Positions 18,034-26,993 of a DNA stretch of 36,762 nucleotides are shown here, in pieces (positions within the stretch are counted from its first letter, which is position 1; every line of letters begins with the position of its first letter). The position numbers and the translations under genes were made by a program. The stretch comes from Deltaproteobacteria bacterium (GTDB lineage Bacteria > Myxococcota_A > Polyangia > HGW-17). Under the pieces are notes generated by a model. That model did no database searches. It was not told the DNA's origin and saw only the letters and a program-made list of their open reading frames with translations. The DNA is taken from positions 1-36,762 of the forward strand of contig JAQICJ010000287.1 of NCBI GenBank assembly GCA_027858615.1. The letters run 5' to 3'.

Positions 18034-18450
18034 TTATTTTTTAAGTTTGCATTTGCCTTGATCACAGGCAACTCCCGGGGGAGCCTTACATTTTTTTTCA
18101 GGACAGCCTTTGTCGGATAGTTTATTGCAGACTTTATTATGAGCGGTCAGAGCTTTTTTGTTGATGGCCTGATGACCGCATTTTTTGCAGCAACTGCCCT
18201 TGTCATTCTTGTAAATTTTGGGATGGGTGGTGCAATCGGAATCAACTTTGCAAGAATTATCCAGCAAAAAATCACTTTTCAGATTGATTTCATCTTTATT
18301 TTTATTTTGAACCGCTGGTTTTGTGCCTGGTTCAGTTGAACTTTCATCAGTAGCTTTACTACCTTTGTCGCATCCTGAAAAAACAGGCAGGAATAAAATC
18401 AGTAAAATAAAGGGCACGTATTTGGACACAATTCTGTTTATATTCAACAT
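18034..18450 (-). CDS. Small Cys-rich lipoprotein
   Basis: 'MLNINRIVSKYVPFILLILFLPVFSGCDKGS' lipobox; cysteine-rich C-terminus; 'gaggag' upstream of the ATG. Confidence 0.7.
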   Translation of the reverse strand: MLNINRIVSKYVPFILLILFLPVFSGCDKGSKATDESSTEPGTKPAVQNKNKDEINLKSDFLLDNSCKVDSDCTTHPKIYKNDKGSCCKKCGHQAINKKALTAHNKVCNKLSDKGCPEKKCKAPPGVACDQGKCKLKK

Positions 18451-18607
18451 TGAACTCCTCAAATTGGTGTTTTTACAGGGTATGTTTCAGAGGTTAAGCA
18501 ATCAATTATTAACTTTTTAGACAAATATCAAGTATTTTCTGAAAAAATTAACAATTTTGTGGAAAGCTTCGCAAAGATTGAGCAGATTGGAAGTGATAAC
18601 CCCCATT

Positions 18608-20110
18608 CTAAATATGGTTGAAGAGTTCCTGGGAACTTACCACATGGCCGCAATATGAGCATTGCAGTGTTTCTGAACCGATTTTTTCAAAACGGGGGCT
18701 GATATGTTCCTGATGTCTGGGTCTGGTAATGCAGCTTACATTGGGACAACGCAGTTCATTGATTCCTTCAATGAGCCTGGGCAGGGAAAGTTGCAGTTTT
18801 TTTGTTACCTGTGCGTCTGTGATATTGTTGACCCGGGCCCCAGGGCTGAGAGTTGCAACCAGATGAAGTTCTTCTTTGGTGAGTCTTCTGTTTTCGATCA
18901 TCAGCATACCCTTGAGGTTGTCCGGTCTGCTGACTGATCTCACAGTTGCAGCCCGATAAGCATTTTGTTTGTCGGCAACGTTGAGCAGAATACTGAGCAG
19001 CCTTTCTGAATAGGGAATCATGTGGTCGATAACCACGCCCCTTTCCCGAATGGGGCGGATAGAGACTTCCTTTTTCGGAGGTGTTTTGCGAATGGGAAGT
19101 TCTTTATAGAAATGATCAATTATCTGTTCTTCGTGGGATGATTTTGCCGGCAGATCCTTGGCCAGGCCAAGAGATAGTGCCAACAGGGCCATGCGAGTGG
19201 GAACTCCGTTTCCCGCCTGCATCTTGTAAATGGATTTGGGGTGAATATCCAAAGCAGGTTCAATTCCGGGAAGTGATTTGTCGATGGGCAAGGGATGCAT
19301 CAGTCCAAAACCGTCTTTTGTCAATTCCATGCAATGGGCATTGAAGATTCCGCCTTTTTTTGCTTTTTCATACTCGAAGGGATCGGGCATTCTCTCCTTT
19401 TGAATTCGTGTTTGATAAAAGATGTCGAGATCCGGTACCATTGTTTCGAGTTTGTCATGATGGATAACCTTCGTATTGCGTTCTTCAAGCAGCCCGATGA
19501 TATTTGGGGGCATGGGAAGATTGGAAGGAGAGTAGAGATGAATTGTGTTGTTGGAAAACAAGGAAAGAGCCAGAGCCAAAGTATGAACTGTTCTGCCATA
19601 TTTCAAATCGCCGCTTAAACCCACTTCAAGATTATCTAGTCTACCGGTGTGTTCTATTATGGTAAAAAGATCGAGGATGGTCTGGGTGGGATGTTGATGT
19701 TTTCCGTCACCAGCGTTGAACACTGGAATCTGAAGTCGGTTGCTGGCGACTTTGGCAGCTCCATCCAAGGGGTGACGCAAAACCAGAACATCCGCCTGGT
19801 AGGCATCAAACATATCGAGGGTGTGAACCAGGGATTCACCTTTTTTGACCGAAGAGCCTTCGGTGGAATCAAATCCGGTGATGTTGAAGCCGAGACGCTG
19901 TCCCGCAATTTCAAAGCTGGCTCTGGTTCTGGTGGAATTTTCATAAAAAAGGCGGGCAAGCAGGATATCTTTGCCTCTGCCCAGTTTGTAATCTTCAGGT
20001 TTTTTGCGGTTGAGGGCACTTTTCAATTCAGCAGCCAGATTGAGAATGTGAAGTATCTGTTCCTGGTTCAGGTGGTGAATGTTAATAAGACCTTTGTTCT
20101 TGATCCCCAT
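18608..20110 (-). CDS. pyrBI: Aspartate carbamoyltransferase, catalytic and regulatory chains fused (PyrB-PyrI)
   Basis: PyrB 'LFYENSTRTRASFEIAGQRLGFN', 'VLRHPLDGAAKVA', 'GDGKHQHPTQTILDLFTI', 'LMHPLPI'; PyrI Zn domain 'CPNVSCITRPRHQEHISPRFEKIGSETLQCSYC'. Start at 20110 with 'ggaggttttc' RBS. Confidence 0.92.
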   Translation of the reverse strand: MGIKNKGLINIHHLNQEQILHILNLAAELKSALNRKKPEDYKLGRGKDILLARLFYENSTRTRASFEIAGQRLGFNITGFDSTEGSSVKKGESLVHTLDMFDAYQADVLVLRHPLDGAAKVASNRLQIPVFNAGDGKHQHPTQTILDLFTIIEHTGRLDNLEVGLSGDLKYGRTVHTLALALSLFSNNTIHLYSPSNLPMPPNIIGLLEERNTKVIHHDKLETMVPDLDIFYQTRIQKERMPDPFEYEKAKKGGIFNAHCMELTKDGFGLMHPLPIDKSLPGIEPALDIHPKSIYKMQAGNGVPTRMALLALSLGLAKDLPAKSSHEEQIIDHFYKELPIRKTPPKKEVSIRPIRERGVVIDHMIPYSERLLSILLNVADKQNAYRAATVRSVSRPDNLKGMLMIENRRLTKEELHLVATLSPGARVNNITDAQVTKKLQLSLPRLIEGINELRCPNVSCITRPRHQEHISPRFEKIGSETLQCSYCGHVVSSQELFNHI

Positions 20111-20166
20111 GAAAACCTCCATTTTTAAAAATAGTAATCAGGTTGATAAACCGAAAGAAAAAATGT

Positions 20167-21369
20167 CTACTGACAGAGAGCAACATTTTCAGGTGATGCA
20201 TTTCTTAAAATCCTGTATTTTCTTTTTTTGAGATCTCGCAGAAGCAGGGTTCCGTTTAATCTCATTACATAAAGAGCAGGTCTGTTGGTTTTGCAACTGC
20301 TTCCTGCTCTGAAAAGTCCCCAGGAGCGGGTGAAATCGCTGGCCAGCACCTGATTCCATTTACTCCAGGGCAGCAAGGTTTTAAACTTTTGTTTTTGTAC
20401 AAAAAGTGAAATCAAACGAGGACGACTGGGGCATTTTTTGTACTTTTTATAAAGCAGAAAAGAGTCAAGGCTTGAAATATAACTGTGAACTTTATTCTTA
20501 TACAAACGGGAAACCGGTTTTACCTTGTAATTTTTGCCGAGAGCGAGGGAATAAATTTTGGAATGGCTGGATATTTTGCCGCTGAAAAGCAAGCGGTTAT
20601 CGCTGCTGAAACCGTGAAGCTTGTAAAAATTCCAGTGTTTGGGAAAAGTTTTGGTTTTGCCGTTGTTTAGATTGAGAATCATGAAAAACCGGCGGATTTT
20701 TTTGCTTTTGAATTGAAGATCCATATTGAGGGCAAACCACTGACCATCTGGAGACCAGAAGCTCTGAAGTCCAGATATATTCTTGATTCCTTTTTTGATG
20801 GGGGTAATCTCCAAGCGATCCTTGTTTTTCAGCAGAGGGCGAAAATGCATGGTTATGGAGCCTTTTTTCGGATTATGAGTGAGGAAAAAGATCTCACCTC
20901 CGGCAGGATGCCAACTGACGGGGTGAATTATCCTGCTTCCCTGGGAGGGCATGATTTTTTGACTCATTTTGCCGTCAAAACTTTTGATTTGCAATGCAAC
21001 TTCAAGGGGCCAGGCCAATTTGCCAGCTTCCGGAGATAATTTTATGAAACTGCGGAGAGAACCTTTGAAATAGACAAGAGATTGAGGTACTTCACCGATT
21101 TTATGAGTTTTGTAGCGTTTACGGGTGTCGAGCCAGTGAATTTTGTTGCCGGAAGTATAGATGAGTTTGTGTTGGTGGCATTGGAGGGATGATTCGGGAG
21201 TTTTTTTGGATTTGGTATAATAACGTCCGCCGCCTTTGCGAGGATGGCGGGGAATCATGAGAATATCACTGCGCCTGTTTCCATGAATAGCAATAAAGAT
21301 CCTGTCAGGGCGCGGAGTACCCTCAAGCTTGGCTGGGATCAGAAAAGAAAAAAATAGAAAATAAATCAT
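20167..21369 (-). CDS. Exported TolB/WD40-like beta-propeller protein (putative)
   Basis: Hydrophobic N-terminus MIYFLFFSFLIPAKLEG; repeated 'SWHPAGGEIFFLTHNP', 'FWSPDGQWFALNMDL', 'GFSSDNRLLFSGKI' propeller-blade motifs. Confidence 0.6.
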   Translation of the reverse strand: MIYFLFFSFLIPAKLEGTPRPDRIFIAIHGNRRSDILMIPRHPRKGGGRYYTKSKKTPESSLQCHQHKLIYTSGNKIHWLDTRKRYKTHKIGEVPQSLVYFKGSLRSFIKLSPEAGKLAWPLEVALQIKSFDGKMSQKIMPSQGSRIIHPVSWHPAGGEIFFLTHNPKKGSITMHFRPLLKNKDRLEITPIKKGIKNISGLQSFWSPDGQWFALNMDLQFKSKKIRRFFMILNLNNGKTKTFPKHWNFYKLHGFSSDNRLLFSGKISSHSKIYSLALGKNYKVKPVSRLYKNKVHSYISSLDSFLLYKKYKKCPSRPRLISLFVQKQKFKTLLPWSKWNQVLASDFTRSWGLFRAGSSCKTNRPALYVMRLNGTLLLRDLKKRKYRILRNASPENVALCQ

Positions 21370-21811
21370 GATATTGATATTTTGATGCTTGTCGCATGTT
21401 TTGGTAATGTCGTCAATTAAAAAACAACTGAGATACACAACTTGGTTAACATTAATCAACATGGTTTGCAAACTGGGGATGAAGGTTGGAGCAGATGATA
21501 AAATGTTCGATTGAGATTGAAAAACCTGACTGAAATATAGATTCCTGTATTTCGGGCCAGAAAAAATTGATTTGAGAAAAGGAAATTTTCTTTAAATCTA
21601 AGGTTTAAAAGAAAATAAAGTTATGATAAGTTGTTTTTTGCTGTGTATTTCCATTGTGGAAAATCCACATTTCAGCACCAATAATCTTTTCCAATCCATG
21701 GTATTTTCAGCATCATCTCATGAATATTCTTTGTTTTCATTGCTTGTCCGGGTTTGGAGTTCTTTGTCCAATTTGTTTGGTTCTTCCCCCACCCCCAAAT
21801 GAGGTTTTAAT

Positions 21812-23164
21812 ATGTCTGGTTTAAAATATGAACGGAAATTCTCAATCAGAAGGTTTTTCAACTGGTTCCCGCTGGGTTTGGCTTATGCTTCCCTTTACAT
21901 GGGAAGATACAGTTACATTCCCGCCAAAGAAGATTTTGAATCACTGATGGGCAACACCGGTCTCGGTCTGATGACCATGACCGGAGCTATTGTCTATGGT
22001 GTTTCTTTTCTTTTCAACGGCCCTCTGACAGACAGGATTGGTGGCCGTAAGGGAATGCTCATTGCTACAGCCGGCTCCTGTATGGTCAATGCAGTTATGG
22101 GAGCTTTGCTGGTTACTAAATGGTTTGATTATTTCGTTCTCAAAATGTCCATTTTATATGGTTTCAACATGTATTTTCAGAGTTTTGCTGCTGTCTCCAT
22201 TGTCAAGGTCAATTCCAACTGGTTCAACATTAAAGAGAGGGGAGTATTTGGCGGAATTTTCGGTATTCTGATTTCCCTGGGTCTTTTCCTTGCTTATACC
22301 GTATCCCCCATGGTTATGGCTGCTCTTTTCGAAGGTTTGCCTGAATTTTATTTCTTCATTCCTTCAGGTTTGTTGGCAGTTATGTTTTTCTCCACCCTTG
22401 CCCTTATTCGTGATACTCCTGCTGATGCTGGTTTTCCCGATTTTTCCACCGGTACAGATACCGAGTTTGATTCGGACACCAAAATTCCAACATCCATGAT
22501 TCTCAAGAAAATTCTCACCCATCCCGTGGTTCTTTCAGTTGCTTTCATCGAATTGTGTACCGGGGTTCTGCGTGATGGTATGTTCCAATGGTTCGGTGCC
22601 TGGACTGTCGACATCAGTCGTCCCGGAGTCAGAGGACTGCTTGGGGTTGGACTTTTCCTGGCTGGAGCCGCCGGCAGTTTTACCGCCGGCTTTATTTCCG
22701 ATAAATTTTTTGATTCCAGAAGGTTGCCTGTTGCCACCTTCCTCTATTCAATCATGTTGACAGCTTTAATCGGAGGTGCTTTGATCATCTCCCTGGTTCC
22801 AGATGCAAATTATCTTAAACCCTATTTAATCTTTGGAATTGTCATCATCATGGCTTTTGGAGCCATTGGCACCCATGGTGTTCTTTCCGGAGCAGCAACT
22901 GCAGATTTTGGAGGCAAACAGGCCACAGCAACCGCCACCGGAACTATCAACGGTTTTACCTATATCGGAGTAGCAATTCAGGGTGTGGCTCTTGGTTTCC
23001 TAACTGATTACAGTTGGCATCTGTGGTTCCCTTTCCTCATTCCTTTTGCCGCGGTAGGTCTTTTCATGAGTTACAGGCTCAGAAAAGTCAAACCCAAACT
23101 CAAAAAGGAAGAGAGAGACATCGAAGAAGAAATCCAGGAAGAGCTTGAAGAGCAGACCACCTGA
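21812..23164 (+). CDS. MFS transporter (GlpT/organophosphate:phosphate antiporter-like)
   Basis: 12-TM-like hydropathy; 'GAIVYGVSFLFNGPLTDRIGGRKGM'; 'SLYMGRYSYIPAKEDF'. Confidence 0.8.
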   Translation: MSGLKYERKFSIRRFFNWFPLGLAYASLYMGRYSYIPAKEDFESLMGNTGLGLMTMTGAIVYGVSFLFNGPLTDRIGGRKGMLIATAGSCMVNAVMGALLVTKWFDYFVLKMSILYGFNMYFQSFAAVSIVKVNSNWFNIKERGVFGGIFGILISLGLFLAYTVSPMVMAALFEGLPEFYFFIPSGLLAVMFFSTLALIRDTPADAGFPDFSTGTDTEFDSDTKIPTSMILKKILTHPVVLSVAFIELCTGVLRDGMFQWFGAWTVDISRPGVRGLLGVGLFLAGAAGSFTAGFISDKFFDSRRLPVATFLYSIMLTALIGGALIISLVPDANYLKPYLIFGIVIIMAFGAIGTHGVLSGAATADFGGKQATATATGTINGFTYIGVAIQGVALGFLTDYSWHLWFPFLIPFAAVGLFMSYRLRKVKPKLKKEERDIEEEIQEELEEQTT

Positions 23165-23352
23165 TTTATATCTTTTCCAGATTCACCCAATCAGTCCACT
23201 ATTCATTTCAAGTGACAAAACAGGGGTTATTGTTCCGGCAGATCTTCAACCTCTGTTTATATCCCATTTTATATAATCTCATATATTTTCATTGACAAAA
23301 CAGTGGAGTTTATTATTCCTGAATAAAGCGTTTTTAAAAAAAAGGAAAATCC

Positions 23353-24534
23353 ATGTATCCAGCATATTTGACAGCACTAAAAGCATTTTTTTCTACCAAT
23401 ATCCCCTATTTTTCCCTTAGTTGGGGTCGTTTTACGGGTTCAATTGCGGTTCTGATATTAAGTTATGCCCTCCGCAAGTATATTGTAGAAATGGTTCTGG
23501 CAATTTCCGGAAGCTTTGCCAAAAAAACAAAAACAAAGGTGGATGATTATCTTCTTGAAGCTGTAAAACCCCCCCTTAAAACTACAGTTTTTTATTTTGG
23601 AATATTGATATCTGTTTGGATCCTTCCCATTGAAAGATACTCTACAGTTGAAAATATAATCTACGCTTTATTCAGAATTGGTGCAATTTTTCTGCTAGGG
23701 TGGCTGCTGTTGCGTTCGGTTAAAGTAGTGGGCCATCTGGTGGAAGAAGTTTCCGGAAAGACAACATCTTCTCTGGACAACCGCCTGATTCCTTTTATGG
23801 AACAGATTCTCAAAATATTGATAACAGCAGTTATGGTGGTCATGTTGATGCAGGAGTTGGGTTATGATCCTTCCGGGCTTCTGGCTGGACTCGGTCTGGG
23901 CGGATTGGCTTTCGCTCTGGCTGCTCAGGATACAGTGGCCAATTTTTTTGGTTCACTGATGATTCTCACTGATAAACCCTTTCAGGTGGGAGAGTGGATT
24001 AAAGTGGGTTCCACTGAAGGGGTGGTAGAACAGATCGGTTTTCGCTCAACCAAGATCAGACAATTTGACAAATCAGTGGTTCAGGTTCCCAATGGCAAGA
24101 TCGCCAGTGATTTTATTCAGAATTTCGACAAAAGAGACGGACGTCGCATCTTTTTTCATGTGGGGATTACTTATCAAGCTTCTCCCGATATGATTAGAGG
24201 CGCCTTGAATATAATCAATGAGATTATTCAGAACCATGAAGAAATAAAAAAAGATTACTATATGGTAAATTTTACTGAATTTGGTGATTCATCCTTGAAA
24301 ATCATGGTATATTGTTTCAGTATCAAAACTGCCTGGGCTGAGTATCTTAGAATTCAGGAACAGTTGATGTTCATGATTTGGGAAGAGTTCAACAAACATG
24401 GAATTGAATTTGCATATCCTACCATGACCGTTCACATGGCTCCCGATGCTCCCCAGGGAATTGAAAAAAAAACCCAGTCCATAATTGACCGTTTCGGAGT
24501 TGAAGTCCTCCGGGAAAAAAACTTCAATAAGTAA
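23353..24534 (+). CDS. MscS-family mechanosensitive ion channel
   Basis: 'GLLAGLGLGGLAFALAAQDTVANFFGSLMILTDKPFQVGEWIKVGSTEGVVEQIGFRSTKIRQFDKSVVQVPNGKI'. Confidence 0.92.
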   Translation: MYPAYLTALKAFFSTNIPYFSLSWGRFTGSIAVLILSYALRKYIVEMVLAISGSFAKKTKTKVDDYLLEAVKPPLKTTVFYFGILISVWILPIERYSTVENIIYALFRIGAIFLLGWLLLRSVKVVGHLVEEVSGKTTSSLDNRLIPFMEQILKILITAVMVVMLMQELGYDPSGLLAGLGLGGLAFALAAQDTVANFFGSLMILTDKPFQVGEWIKVGSTEGVVEQIGFRSTKIRQFDKSVVQVPNGKIASDFIQNFDKRDGRRIFFHVGITYQASPDMIRGALNIINEIIQNHEEIKKDYYMVNFTEFGDSSLKIMVYCFSIKTAWAEYLRIQEQLMFMIWEEFNKHGIEFAYPTMTVHMAPDAPQGIEKKTQSIIDRFGVEVLREKNFNK

Positions 24535-24614
24535 AGGGAATTCCTGAAACGGAAGTGGAACTTAATGTGATTTTACAAATTTGCATTGCTTAATCGCAGA
24601 TAAATGGTGCGAAA

Positions 24615-25910
24615 ATGAATTTTTTAATAGATACAGTTGGCCAGCCCAAAATTATTTCCCCGCTGGCCTATTCCAATAATAACAATGATTTTATTCCAAA
24701 TTTTATCCCTGATGACAATAAAATTCGCTTCGATACCATTATCTCAAAAGACAAGATTGAGAATTCTCAATCTTTCGAAATGGCCGGACCACGGAAGGTC
24801 ATCTACTTTGATCCCCTCAAAACAAAAGCAGCTATAGTGACTTGCGGGGGACTGAGTCCTGGGATAAACACCGTTATCAATGCTTTGGTAACTGAATTGG
24901 TCGAAGGGTATGGCGTTAATTCCGTTATTGGTTTTCAATACGGTTTTGCCGGTCTGGTTCCTGAGGGAGGTTACAGTATTGTGGAACTTTCTCCTGAATT
25001 GACCAGCGAATGGAGTCTGGAAGCAGGTTCAAGTCTCGGTTCCTCCAGGGGAGCCCAGGATGTTGAAGCAATGGTTGACAGCCTCGAACGGCTCAACATA
25101 AATATGCTTTTTGCCATTGGGGGAGATGGTACCCAGCGAGGTGCTATGGAAATCTATCGCGAAGTCGAAAAGCGAAACTATCGCATCTCCATTGTGGGAG
25201 TTCCTAAAACCATTGACAACGATATCAGTTATATTTCCAAGACTTTCGGTTATGAAACCGCCGCTGCCAAAGCATCCCAGGCAATAGAAGCAGCTAGAGT
25301 CGAAGCCGAAGGCGCTCCTCGGGGTGTTGGGCTGGTAAAATTAATGGGACGTCACAGTGGTGCTATCACAGCATATGCTTCCCTGGCCAATGGCAATGTA
25401 GATGCTGTGTTGATTCCAGAATCACCCTTCAAACTCGAAGGAGAGAATGGTTTGTTTGCCTGGATTGAAAAACAACTTGAAAGCAAGGATAGTGCTCTGG
25501 TTGTTGCAGCAGAAGGAGCAGGACAGGAGTTGTTTGATGCAGACAATGAAAAATATGATGCCTCGGGTAATAAAAAATTGCAGAATATTGGCTTATTATT
25601 AAAGGAAAGGATAACCAGTTATTTTCAGGAGGCCGGTGTTCCGGTAAATCTCAAATATATCGATCCAAGTTATATAATCAGATCCACTCCCCCTTCCCCG
25701 GGTGATGCAGTTTTTTGCAATCGACTGGGCCAAAATGCCGTTCATGCGGCTATGGCTGGAAAAACCGGTTTGATTATCGGATTGTGGAAGGAAGATTTTA
25801 CCCATATCCCGCTTGAAGCGGCTGTATCCAGAAGAAAAACTGTTGATACAGATGGTAGCTTCTGGGGAAGTGTATTGCAAATGTCCGGACAACCCCCTCG
25901 GTTTATTTAG
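24615..25910 (+). CDS. pfk: 6-phosphofructokinase (long, clade X / trypanosomatid-plant-like)
   Basis: 'VTCGGLSPGINTVINALV', 'GFQYGFAGLV', 'FAIGGDGTQRGAMEIY', 'VGVPKTIDNDISYISKTFGYETA', 'VKLMGRHSGAITAYA', 'KYIDPSYIIRSTPPSPGDAVFC'. Confidence 0.9.
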   Translation: MNFLIDTVGQPKIISPLAYSNNNNDFIPNFIPDDNKIRFDTIISKDKIENSQSFEMAGPRKVIYFDPLKTKAAIVTCGGLSPGINTVINALVTELVEGYGVNSVIGFQYGFAGLVPEGGYSIVELSPELTSEWSLEAGSSLGSSRGAQDVEAMVDSLERLNINMLFAIGGDGTQRGAMEIYREVEKRNYRISIVGVPKTIDNDISYISKTFGYETAAAKASQAIEAARVEAEGAPRGVGLVKLMGRHSGAITAYASLANGNVDAVLIPESPFKLEGENGLFAWIEKQLESKDSALVVAAEGAGQELFDADNEKYDASGNKKLQNIGLLLKERITSYFQEAGVPVNLKYIDPSYIIRSTPPSPGDAVFCNRLGQNAVHAAMAGKTGLIIGLWKEDFTHIPLEAAVSRRKTVDTDGSFWGSVLQMSGQPPRFI

Positions 25911-25934
25911 AACTATTTAGAACTATTTAGTTCC
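25904..25934. repeat. Short tandem TATTTA-GAAC-TATTTA-GAAC-TATTTA-GTTCC array at the pfk stop codon
   Basis: Direct reading; 10-bp unit TATTTAGAAC x2 plus TATTTAGTTCC. TATTTA fits TANNTA, and GAAC/GTTCC match the element tips. Confidence 0.6.
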
Positions 25935-26034
25935 GAATTCATTTTTCCCTCCCCTGCAACTGAACAAAAAGTTGATAAATTCAATTTTTGTGGCATATAC
26001 TGATAAATCTTTAATTAAAACACAGGAGTTGATT

Positions 26035-26928
26035 ATGCTGAGAAAATATTCATTTTTAATTGTCGGAGTAATCCTGGTATCCTGTTCGGCTGTTGTCAGT
26101 TTTGACGATGAGAGCAACAATACCAACAACACCAACAATACCAACAATACCAACAATACTGAGAAAGAAGTCAATTGCCAAAATCAAACAGATGATGATG
26201 GAGATGGGCTCATTGATTGTGAAGATTCCGACTGTCAGAGTGAAACCACTATTTGTGGCGAGGAAGCCTGTAATTTAAACACTATTTTCTGGGATCAGTT
26301 CGATCCCTGTTACGATGGAACTGTATGTGTTCCTAACTTGACTGATTCTGGTTCCTTCAGTTGTAATCAGCGGGAACCTGATGTTGATTACTATGGTAAG
26401 TGTGAGATCCATCAGAATTGTCCCCATGGTTCCTATTGTATTGAGAATGAGAAGGGGAACAAGGTTTGCCGACCTTTTTGTCTTGATGATTACGCCGACG
26501 AGAATAACCACCTCAATTGTCCTGAAGATGGTTTTTGTCAATCGGCCCCCAATTTGAGCGGGTCGACTCTGGAATTTTGTACAAAAACAACAATTTGCTC
26601 TGTATTTTTAGATCAAGGCTCATTTAATAATGAATGTGAAAGTATTCATGAGGGTTCCATTTGTTATCTTGTTCAAAACTCTAAAGAACTAAAAACATTG
26701 TGTGCAGTGGAGGGTCAAAAGGGAAACAATCAGCCCTGTAATTATTCAACTGATTGTATCAAGGGATATTTTTGTGCCTGGATCAGTGAAGAAGATCAAA
26801 ATGGATCTTGTTTAAAATTATGCAAACCTGAAAACTCCATTACCGGATGTGGCGTATTAGGCGTAGGCTATGAATGCAAAAAACTCGAAACAGTAGAAAA
26901 TACCGGTTTCTGTGAGCCCTCTAATTAA
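26035..26928 (+). CDS. Cys-rich lipoprotein with (NNT)n linker
   Basis: Lipobox 'MLRKYSFLIVGVILVSC', 'NNTNNTNNTNNTNNT' linker, 'DDDGDGLIDCEDSDC' motif. Confidence 0.8.
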   Translation: MLRKYSFLIVGVILVSCSAVVSFDDESNNTNNTNNTNNTNNTEKEVNCQNQTDDDGDGLIDCEDSDCQSETTICGEEACNLNTIFWDQFDPCYDGTVCVPNLTDSGSFSCNQREPDVDYYGKCEIHQNCPHGSYCIENEKGNKVCRPFCLDDYADENNHLNCPEDGFCQSAPNLSGSTLEFCTKTTICSVFLDQGSFNNECESIHEGSICYLVQNSKELKTLCAVEGQKGNNQPCNYSTDCIKGYFCAWISEEDQNGSCLKLCKPENSITGCGVLGVGYECKKLETVENTGFCEPSN

Positions 26929-26993
26929 TTTCATTCGTTTTCATCTCAGAATCAACTGCTTTTTATGCGGATTGCGATCTGCTTATTTTATTT

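Noticed and set aside
26967-26982. Short hairpin gcggat-tgcg-atctgc between convergent genes
   Set aside because: Only 6 bp including a G-T wobble; too weak to call a terminator.
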